Assembly: GCF_000224145.3 (NCBI RefSeq) | Contig: NC_020166.2 | Location: 3,093,561 to 3,157,560 of the forward strand | DNA: 64,000 nt | From: Ciona intestinalis | Taxonomy: Eukaryota; Chordata; Ascidiacea; Phlebobranchia; Cionidae | Direction of reading: 5' to 3' | Part shown: one piece after another, positions 34,001 through 43,200 of the stretch | Numbering within the stretch: position 1 is the first letter of the stretch | Layout: every line of letters starts with the position of its first letter | Program-made: the position numbers and the translations under genes | Notes under the pieces: generated by a model | Told to the model about the DNA's origin: nothing | Seen by the model: the letters and a program-made list of their open reading frames with translations, nothing else | The model's database searches: none

Positions 34001-37000
34001 TAGTAAAAAAATAATAGTCAAAGAATTATAAAACCGTACCCTCGCGACTCCTATATATCTCGCTGTTAATTGTTTAAAACACAATCAGAATTTTGGGATA
34101 TTATGAGCTAAAGGTGTTCCGTCTTTATCCACCCCAATATAGTATTAGCTATTATTTATACTGCACGTTGTGCCCTGCCAACTAAACAAGCTAAATGTTC
34201 AGACTCCTGCCGCAATGCCGCTGGCAACCCAATCAGTTCCATTCCGTTTCCAAAACCTGGCGACTGTCACAACTATTACCAAGTAAGTAACTTTAAATCA
34301 GTTGTAATAATGTTTTCTAAAACTGCAGTATATGTAGCTATTTATATACTTTACCCACTAGTGCGACAACATGTATAGTTGAGTAGGGAAAGTTGGGACA
34401 GCTTTTCGTTATATGTTCTCGTCCCACTTGGTAGTAAACAAAAAAACATTTAAGGAATCTTAAAACCCATACTTGCGACTTTCATTTACCGTTGTTAATT
34501 GTTTAAAACACGATTAGGATTTTTGGATATTATGTGCAAAAGGTGTCCTACCGTACCCCACCCTACTATAACATGTATTTCAATTATTAGTGTGATAACG
34601 GACGACTTCTAACAAGACCATGCGGTGTAGGAACTGTATTTAATCCAGTTCATCTAGTGTGTGACTGGCCACGTAATGTTGTTGGCTGTAATGGTTCGAT
34701 TCCACCACCAACAACAACAGAAACTACAACAACAATGGACCCTATGACGTCGACACAGGGCCCTGTGACGTCACCACCGCCAACAGTTATGCCCACTGCA
34801 AATCCAAACGGTAGAAATATATTCATTGTACATTTTAAAGCAGAAATAGTAGATCGGGACTGAGATAGGTCTACAACGCACTCTCTTTTACCGTTACATT
34901 TGGTAGTAAACAAAAAATATTTACAAAACATGAACCGTATATCATCAGGACTATAAAAGAGCGTGGTAATTGTTAAAAACACGATTAGGAAATATGGAAA
35001 GTTGTGTGCTAATGAAGCCGTCTTACCCCACAGTACTGTACATACACATATATTCCATGTCACACAAGGCCACTGTATACGGGTTCGACGCTCGTCGCTG
35101 CTACTGTGTAGGTACATGTGTCCTTTTAGCAGGCACGAGGTGCATGAAACGAAATACTTGTGTTATAATACTGGAGGTTTTGTCGCTATTCGAAAATAAA
35201 TAAGTTAAAATGATATGCTTTCATTACAGTGCCGGTCATCCTCTGTCCAGAAGTTAACGACGCATCAGGTTGTAGTTTAAGGTCAAGCTTTATTTGCGAG
35301 TTCATCAAATGGAGAGTCGGCGTGAATGTTTGGCTCAAGAAGTTTCAGGAATGGGGGTAACTTGTTTAAATATTTCTCTCTGTGCCTTTATTGAAAGATT
35401 TTTGCCCTTTAAAATATTTATATATATAGCAGGGTGGAAGGAGACGGGACACCTTTAGCACATAATTTCCAAATATCCTGATAGTGTTTTAAACAATTAA
35501 CAACGGTTTATATGGAAGTCGTGAGGATACGGTTTTGTATTTTTTTCAATAATCTTTTTGAACTATCAAATCGATCAAGAAAATAGAATAAAAAGGTGTT
35601 CTATCTTCTCCTTCCCTACTTTATCTACTTTTTAAAAAAAGTGGTTTATCTTGTTTGTGTATAATGTGGCTCCATGTACTGTCTTGCCCGTATTCCATTT
35701 TTGCTCCATGTGCCGTCTTCCCCCGTGCACCATCTTGCCCCATGTACCATCTTTCCCCACGCCCCTTCTTTCCCCATGCTGTACTATCTGGTTCCCCTCA
35801 CTACAAAAAAATAAAGTTACACACGGGTCAGCACAAGAGAAACTTTCAAGCTATATAGGCCCATATGCGTCAATTGTATAGGCATATACTCTACAATAAC
35901 AATGCACATAGAACAATTAAACTATTAATAAATCATTAAGTTTTTTTACCAAATCTGGTCATTATTAATTCGTATTATCGCGTTTTAATATCCAGGGCTC
36001 AGAACGGCGTCCAAATCAATTCACCCTCCCTAGTCTGCCCTGACTTGAACATACAGTGTAAGAACCCACAGCAGCTGAGGCAATTCAAAGATATGAACAA
36101 CTGTTTGGTTGCTTACTGCGAGGATGGTTTATGTAAGCTCCTATATTTTATTTGTATATTAGGTTTGGGTATAATACGGTTCATGTTTTTCTTTTTCCTC
36201 ATTTTATTTGTTATAGTAAACAAGAGTAGAAAATACTAATAGAAAAAATATATATAGTAGTGTGGGGGAAGATGGGACACCTTTTCATTTTGTTTTCTCT
36301 TTCCATTTGGTAGTAAACAAAGAACATTCAAAGAATTATGAAACCGTATCCTTACGACTTCCACGGACAGTTGTTAATTCTTTAAAACACGATCAGGCTA
36401 TTTGGAAGTTATGTGTTAAAGGTGTCCCATCTTCCCCTACCCTACTATATATATATAAAGTACATACTCACAAAAAATGCAAACAGCGCTGTTTTAAGCT
36501 TTAAAAGGTATAAGAATATTTGAGCTTTGACATAATTTCTCACGCTGTTTTTTATTTTATATGCAAAACGCAATTTTAAAGTTCGCTTAAATCGTGACAA
36601 TACAAAGTGTAATATTATATATGAGTTTAGACCATGGTCAGTAATTAATATACGAGTATGTATATACATATATGGAATGTTCGTATATGTAATGCTTCTA
36701 AATTTGCCTGACACACTTTAAATCTATACGGGTTTCCACATCATTGGGCTTATAGTTAAAAATACCAGCGAGTACACATGTGAATCCGAACTACACAAAA
36801 TTGAAAATGTCTGGCGCCATGCTGGCTCACATTGGTTACGAGGCATAAAGCCGCATATACGTAGGCGGGCACCAGGTGTATGTATCAAATCACTAGTGTT
36901 ATAAATACCCTCAATGCCCCTACGTCAAGATAAACAAGTACCGGTAATTGATTCAATCATTCATTTAAAACATTGCAGGGTGGGAGAAGATAGGACACCT

Positions 37001-37277
37001 TTTCATTATATATTTTCCCGTCCCATTTAGTAATAAACAAAGAATTCATTAAAAAATATGAAACCATATCCTTACGAATTCTATAGACCGTTGTTAACTG
37101 TTTAAAAATCTATCTGAATATTTAGATATCATGTGCTAAAGGTGTCCCATCTTACCCCACAATATTGTATATTTCACAGACTTATCCGGGCCCGATGCTC
37201 AAACCTGGAGAACCCACTTTGCAAACTGGAGGAAGATTTACGCTTCTTGGACCGCTGCGCAATGCAATGCTCAATAA
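31063..37277 (+). CDS. Secreted protein: two chitin-binding type-2 domains plus novel C-terminal module
   Basis: Exons: 31063-31129, 32718-32797, 33518-33773, 34191-34282, 34591-34810, 35230-35356, 35996-36132, 37180-37277; 1077 nt, 358 residues. Residues 1-20 are a signal peptide. Two peritrophin-A/CBM14 domains (about 25-80 and 136-197), each split by a phase-0 intron, have the six-cysteine pattern with PGDC.N.YQC and GTVFNP..LVCDWP. Each is followed by a Thr/Pro-rich, mucin-like linker likely O-glycosylated. Residues ~239-358 form an eight-cysteine module ([16 protein letters not shown]) that I do not recognise but that recurs in the next gene. Predicted role: an extracellular chitin-binding, mucin-like protein of a barrier or matrix; the domain calls are firm, the role is inferred. 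The second halves of the two CBM14 repeats are nearly identical in DNA. Confidence 0.9.
31144..31339 (+). mobile_element. Family M MITE, complete
   Basis: Starts 15 bases after exon 1 of the chitin-binding gene. Confidence 0.8.
31347..31515 (+). mobile_element. Family M MITE, second subfamily
   Basis: TTGTTAAAAACACGGTCAGG and GTGCTAACGGTATCCCAAC. Directly follows a main-type copy. Confidence 0.6.
32222..32424 (+). mobile_element. Family M MITE, complete
   Basis: Intron 1. Ends TAGTTGAGTAGGGGAAGATG and CATCTTCCCCCACCCTACC. Confidence 0.8.
32448..32608 (-). mobile_element. Family M MITE, second subfamily, degenerate
   Basis: GCAGGGTAAGGTAGATATCG, then CAACGTTCTTTCAGCGTCG and TTTTCTACCAAATGGTAC. 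Confidence 0.55.
32865..33057 (+). mobile_element. Family M MITE, complete
   Basis: Intron 2, upstream of the decoy-acceptor array. Confidence 0.8.
33207..33517 (+). repeat. ~38-bp array of duplicated 3' splice sites
   Basis: Eight units of TTATTAG, TGTGATAACG and TATATATATCG plus a T run, ending at the true acceptor of exon 3 (TTAG at 33514-33517). TGTGATAACG is exactly the start of exon 3, so each unit is a copied acceptor plus exon edge. Confidence 0.92.
33944..34144 (+). mobile_element. Family M MITE, complete
   Basis: Intron 3 of the chitin-binding gene. Confidence 0.8.
34375..34570 (+). mobile_element. Family M MITE inserted in a decoy-acceptor unit
   Basis: Flanked by ACATGTA on both sides. 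The left flank CACTAGTGCGACAACATGTA resembles the acceptor unit of the intron-2 array. Ends 20 bases before exon 5. Confidence 0.8.
34862..35040 (+). mobile_element. Family M MITE, second subfamily
   Basis: TTGTTAAAAACACGATTAGG and the end CTTACCCCACAGTACTGTA. Confidence 0.65.
35425..35622 (-). mobile_element. Family M MITE, complete
   Basis: Intron 6. Left end ATAGCAGGGTGGAAGGAGAC. Confidence 0.8.
35660..35785 (+). repeat. ~20-bp C/T-rich imperfect tandem repeat
   Basis: Units like CCCCATGTACCATCTTGCC, about six. They look like amplified MITE-end sequence (CCATCTTNCCCC) with spacers. Confidence 0.65.
36253..36449 (+). mobile_element. Family M MITE, complete
   Basis: Intron 7. Both ends intact and flanked by TA runs. 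Confidence 0.88.
36973..37169 (+). mobile_element. Family M MITE ending 10 bases before exon 8
   Basis: The right end CCCCACAATATTGTAT runs into the acceptor tract of the last exon, so the element supplies the branch-point region. Confidence 0.8.
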
Positions 37278-37691
37278 TCAGATTATGCATGTCTTCCTAT
37301 ATCCCTAACTTCACAATTTAACAATATTAACCTTATATTTTAAAACTCTCATTTATTTTTTTTCTACTTTTTAGTTTAATTTAACATAAAACTTAGATTT
37401 GCCAATTTAGCAATATTAACTATATAGGCAAATTCACATTAAATTCCACTTTTTGTACTTTTTACTGTTCAATTTTTTCAGTACACCCAGAATTTCCACT
37501 TTTCCATAAAGTCGATCTTCTATTATTTTTGTAGTAAAATCAAAGTGATGGGAATTTGTGTTGTTTTTGTGTTGGTACTTTCAATGTTAGAAATTTGAAG
37601 TATTCGCTTAAAGAATCACATATAGGTCGTGATTAGATGGTCAACAATTTCATTCTTTATATAATCGGCCCATTTAGTAGTAAACAAACAA

Positions 37692-37860
37692 TATAGTAGG
37701 GTGGGGAAAGATAGGGCACATTTTTGTTTTATTTTCTAGATCCATTTGGTATAAACTAAGAACAAAGAATTTTAAAACCATATCCTCACCCTTTCCATAC
37801 ACTGTTGTTAATTGTTTAAAACACGATCAGGATACTTGGATATTATGTGCTAAAGGTGGT
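37692..37860 (+). mobile_element. Family M MITE, slightly shortened
   Basis: Left end ATAGTAGGGTGGGGAAAGAT. The right end is cut after GTGCTAAAGGTGG. Confidence 0.75.
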
Positions 37861-38039
37861 CTACTACATTATGCAAAAAAACGGTATCTTTATATTGCCC
37901 TATATTGAAATTTCACTTATATACGAGAAAAACTTTGACAAGGGAATTGTTCACCCTATACTTAAGCATAGGGAGTCGGTATTATGTTTCTATTTTCGTT
38001 TCTCAGGCGTGTATAATGTTTCTAATTCAAAGATAAAGT

Positions 38040-38511
38040 TTCTAGAAACATAATCCAGAAACATAATCCCTGGAATCGAAACCTAATACCTTGGTTGAAT
38101 TATGTTTCCGAAACAAAATCCAGAAACATAAGGTTTTAGCAAAATTAATACATAATGTTTCCGAAACTTAAGTACAAAAAAATTTCATTAGGTGGCAACA
38201 AAGAGCATATTTTTTCGCATTTTTAAAACTGAACAGTTTCGATACCCTAGAAACATAATAATGTTTCTAAAAATGGTATTATGTTTCCGAAACATAATAC
38301 AACACTAGAAACATAATAATGTTTCTGAAATGGTATTATGTTTCCGAAACCTAATACAACACCAGAAACATAATAATGTTTCTGAAATGACATTATGTTT
38401 CCGAAACCTAATACAACACCAGAAACATAATAATGTTTCTGAAATGACATTATGTTTCCGAAACCTAATTACACACCAGAAACATAATAATGTTCCTGAA
38501 ATGGCCTTATG
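38040..38511. repeat. 57-bp palindromic minisatellite next to an assembly gap
   Basis: Units contain both GAAACATAATAATGTTTC, itself a near-perfect palindrome, and ATTATGTTTCCGAAACCTAA. At least four tidy units run into the N-gap at 38512-38561, so the true length is unknown. Confidence 0.85.
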
Positions 38512-38561
38512 NNNNNNNNNNNNNNNNNNNNNNNNNNNNNNNNNNNNNNNNNNNNNNNNNN
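38512..38561. other. Assembly gap (50 N)
   Basis: Undetermined bases, probably a placeholder length. Confidence 0.99.
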
Positions 38562-38724
38562 TTCGCACATTTTCAAAGTTATTTATCGACACAAACGCCC
38601 GAGTTTTTTAAATCTTCAACTGTTTGTGTGGATCTTTCAATGTATTATTGAAAAAAAGGCTAAAATACGATGCATGTGCCTCTTTAACATTCAAGCCTGC
38701 TTTAAACCTCCTACATGCCTAATG

Positions 38725-38870
38725 ATTTACGTGTCAATCCCTATTATGACGCAAATATTCGACGTGTGAATTGCTATTATGTCGTAATTAATTGCCAGGT
38801 TAAACAATCGCTATTATGATGCAATCAATCCACGTGTGAATGCCTACTATTTCGTAACAAACAGCCCACC
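38725..38870 (+). repeat. ~55-bp tandem repeat, about 2.5 units
   Basis: Units share CTATTATG.CG.AAT and CGTGTGAATTGCTATTATG. Confidence 0.6.
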
Positions 38871-38979
38871 TGGCTAAGAAAAACATGGTAAATATAAGGC
38901 TGAACTACAGCGCAAACCTAACCCGAACGCTTAAAAAGAAAAAAAACTCGTTTTAATAAATTTGAATCATCACCTTGGC

Positions 38980-39047
38980 GCGACCCATTCTACAACCCTG
39001 TGCGACCCATGTTTGGGTCGCGACCCATACTTTGGGAACCGCTGGTT
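38980..39047 (-). mobile_element. hAT-like terminus
   Basis: Minus strand reads CAGCGGTTCCCAAAGTATGG, then GTCGCGACCC twice, as in many animal hAT-derived elements. The other end is not found. Confidence 0.45.
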
Positions 39048-39379
39048 TAAACCCTTTGTCAAAGTCACCACTTTTGCTCTATTTTGGACACACATAGACG
39101 GCAGTTGGACTACTCGGTGTTTATACGACTCTGGTATAGGCTACCTGTGTTTTGAACACGACTTAGAAAAAAAGTACATTATGTGTCAACAATGTCCGTC
39201 TTACACCATAGCACTATGGTTCAATATTTAAACGCTTTGATACATCGGCAGTTAAATTCCGATAAACACCACGGTTTCGGCAATATACTCAAGTTACCTA
39301 CTGTTCCTATTGTCTCCTTTGTGTTAGGTTGAATTGCGTAACCAGTTTTAAACTGTCACATAAAGGTTTAAGATCTACA

Positions 39380-39625
39380 TATATAGTTTACAGTTCAGTT
39401 GTTTCGTAGGTTAGCGGCGTTAGCCTGTAATACCTGCGCATATAGTTCACAGTTCCGTTGTTTTGTAAAAAAAACAACATAAAGAAAAAAAACGGTTGTT
39501 TCCAAAGAGAAAAAAGCCTAATACTGACTTCTGCGCATATAGTTCACAGTTCCATTGTTTCGTAAAGAAACAGCATAAAGAAAAAAAGACTAAACTGGTT
39601 ATTTCCACAGAGAAAAAAGCCTCAT
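39380..39625 (+). repeat. ~115-bp imperfect repeat, about 2.5 units
   Basis: Units share GCGCATATAGTTCACAGTTC, CAACATAAAGAAAAAAA and CAGAGAAAAAAGCC. Confidence 0.65.
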
Positions 39626-40263
39626 ATTGACTTGCTATATGTACCTGTACTCAGTTTTGGAGATGGTCCACCAGTCATAGGATGTCGCTTGACCGATTAG
39701 AGGTTTCAAGACCAGTTAAGCGTTACGTTGGTGGTGCCCAGCATATCATATGCTTGATGCGTTTGGGCGTAACGTACCTCAACCGAGCTTTAAAGCAGTC
39801 CGATACCTTTTTGTTTTATAGTTTGAAAGGCAGTTTTAGGAAGTATTGCAAAAATATAAAACCGTATTTTGTGATTAGTTTTAACTAGGTAAAATTTAAT
39901 AATAACTTTATCTGTCTCTTTGATTACGGTAGCGAAGATTTATAAAGATTTTAACTGAAAACACGCGAAATAGTGACAAAACAACAATTGTTACAGATTT
40001 ATCGTTTTGGCATAACGAAAAAAATAAGTTAACAGTGTTTTAATTACACGAAAATGAATCTTTTTTTGTTTTTTTTAAAGGCTAAAACAATCGGTGTACA
40101 AAACATTAATTTTAAGTTTTAATACGAACACAGAAATACTAGTTTATGCATTTTTTCGAAACGCTGTGCCTAGATTCTTTATATTTAAAATTCTTTTGTT
40201 TAAGTTTTAGAAATTTTGTTGGTGCATTTAGTAGCGGAATTATAAAAAGGAAACCAAAAGAAA

Positions 40264-43200
40264 ATGAGTGGGGCACTTGTGCTTGGGAATTTCCTGCTTA
40301 TCTCCTTAATGGTGATGATGACTAATGGACAATCCGGGAGCGGTAAGAACATAAACGTCCGAATAATTTTTAGATTTTTTCGGGCGGAAAATGATCTTCA
40401 AAATTTTTGTAAATTTGAAAGTAGAAATTTTATTGTTTTTTCCTATACAAAGTTGTGATGTTTACACATTCTAAATAGTAACGGTTAAAGTTGCCGCGTT
40501 TGTCTTCGAATTTACATTATTGTTACCAGTTTTATAAGCTTTAGATTTGCATTAATTTTTTTAATGTAAAACCTCCTTAAATTTTAATATAGCAGTGTGG
40601 GTAAAGATAGAACACCTTTAGCACATAATATCCAAATACTCTGATCGTGTTTTAAACAATTAGCAACGGTCTACGGGAGTCGTGAGGATACGGTTTTATA
40701 TTTTCGTGAATGTTGTTTGTTTACTACCAAATGGGACGATAAAAAACAAAATGAAAAGCTGTCCTATTCCCTCACATACTAAATCTTACAAATCCTTAGT
40801 TATTCTGAAGTACTTTTACATCCAAGGCAATATACGCTTCATAAATTGATAAATTATTTTACTCTTTAAAATTTCACTACCTAATTAAACATTACGGCAC
40901 TTCATTCCATATACTGTGTTTTTAATTTCTTTGTTTTTCTTTCAGGCCAAGTCTGTTATGAAGGATTCGCCAACTTTAATCGAGGACCCTCGTTTGGGCT
41001 TTCAGTCGTAACTTGCGATCCAGGCTCAGTGTGTGGTACACTGTATAGTACTGCTAATATTGGTAAGCCATTGGCAATGTATGAGGATGGATTTAAAACA
41101 TAATATTTCAAGTCCTATTACCCTTTACACAGTTTTATAAATTTTATTTTACACTTTTGAGAGAATTCTTTGTTATCAAAAAAGTTTCTATTTTTTTTCG
41201 TAACATGTCGACCCGACATGACTGATTAACACACGCTAGCTGTTCTGCATTGTAGTTCTCTGTACATACCGACTCTGGTTTTTAAACACATTCATTCAAA
41301 ACTGACCCACCAAAGGACTTTTTTTGCGTTAGCACACAAACTCAAAAAAACTCACACGCTAAATGGTCCATATAACATTAAAGCTAACGGCGACGCCCAA
41401 TTTGTTTTCTAGGTGGACGTAATATCAGTGGCGTACTGACGACTTGCCGACCAGAAAACCAATGCTCGCAGTGCCCGGGCGCAGCAGAGACTTACATACT
41501 TGGGATAAAGTTTAACGCCACCTTCCAGGCTTGCAATTCTTCTAAATGTTGTGACGAATATCTTTGCAATCTTCCAAAACCAAGTAAGAGAGCTTGTATT
41601 TGTATTTACAATATAAAAGAATATAGTATAGTACTGTGGGATACGATGGATATACTGACGGCACGTTATATATTATAGTATTAGTATAGTAGGGTGGGAG
41701 ATGATGAGACACCTTTTCGTTCTATTTTCTCGTTCAATTAGGTAGTAACCAAAGAGCATTCAAAAAATTATAAAACCGAATGCTCACGACTCTCATAGAC
41801 CGTTGTTAATTGTTTAAAACACGATCACGATACTTGAATATTATGCGCTAAAGGTGATCCGTCTTGCCCCACCCTACTATATCACCCCAGCCTACTAGAA
41901 CCACGGTGCAAAATATGCACTCATACTTCTAGATGCTTAAAAAGTTTATATGCTACATGCTTTCGCATTTTAGTTTCGTGACGTTTTATGCCTATTGTCC
42001 TCGGAATTTTTAAACAATTCTTCAAACGTTTTTTTCAGTTTTTCTGGTCTCTCTTCTCTTATACATAATAGAGTGTAGTTAACAGACAAGTTACCGTCTC
42101 TTAATGATATAATCAGCTTCCTTTCGGAAAAGTCCCCGCATTTAACAGAGAAAAAACAAGTGTTTGATGTGCCGCATGCTGTCTTTAGGGGTTTTAACGA
42201 CTGTAGTTTTGCTGACGATTCGATTCTCTCTTTGTTTTAATAATTTTACCTCCGCTATTTAAAATAAATAAATAAAAAATATATAGTAGGGTGGGAAAAT
42301 ATATAGTAAGATGGGACACCTTTTCATATTATTTTCATGTGCCAATTGGTAGTAAACAAAAAGCATTCAAACAATTTTAAAAGCGTATGCTTAACGACTC
42401 CACTAAACCGTTATTAATTGTTTAAAACACGATCAGGATGTTTAAATATTATATGTGCCGAAGCTGTCCCATTTTACCCTACAACACTATAATATGTTAG
42501 AGTTAGGGGTTGGGCCACAAAGGACAATATTGAATTTCATGATCACGCAATACAGCAGACGATAATTCGTGTAAGGTGTCTATACGTAACTATTATATTT
42601 ATTATCTGTGAATCCGCGGTTGTTTTCCAGGGCTCAAGTCTGAGTTGTACTTAAAACACGTTCGTTATTTATACCATTATGACGTGTTAAGGTTTGTTTT
42701 CGCATTGGGGTATTGTGATTTAATTTAAATTGTGGCTTCTGGTAGAAAATTCTATATATTTTACCATATATATATTCTGTAAATTACCACTGTTTGCGGA
42801 CGTCATAATGAAGGCAATTGGAACAACTGTAATCCCGTGCGTCACTCTTTTATATCACGCTGTAGGAAGAAGCTTAAAAAACGCCAGGTTCCTTATGTAT
42901 TTATAATGTAAGGGCCAATAAAACTCAATTAAACGAAATGTCAATTCGTTGTATTTTTTACGCTTTTGACATATGCTTGCGTCAGAACTATATGGGGTGA
43001 AATAACCAACGTAATCGTGTTTTTTTTAGGATGCCCGGCCAACCAAGTGTATTCTACGTGTGCTGGTTGTGATCGTACATGCGCTGACGTTGGCCGTAAC
43101 ATCCCATGTCCTTCTGTGTGTCGACAGAAATGCACTTGTCCACAAGGAATGTACCTCGATGGTGAAACTTGCGTGACAGCGGATAACTGTCCAGGTTTGT

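Larger units (their letters stand above)
37278..40263. other. Intergenic region
   Basis: Holds a MITE, a palindromic minisatellite beside an N-gap, a 55-bp tandem repeat, a hAT-like end and another tandem repeat. No gene seen. Confidence 0.5.

Noticed and set aside
38701-39058. Complete hAT element bounded by TTTAAACC at both sides
   Set aside because: The left boundary shows no inverted end matching the right end, so the matching octamers may be chance.
40241-40250. TATAAAAAGG as a TATA box for the Ly6/TIL gene
   Set aside because: It lies only ~23 bases before the ATG, leaving no room for a normal start site and leader.
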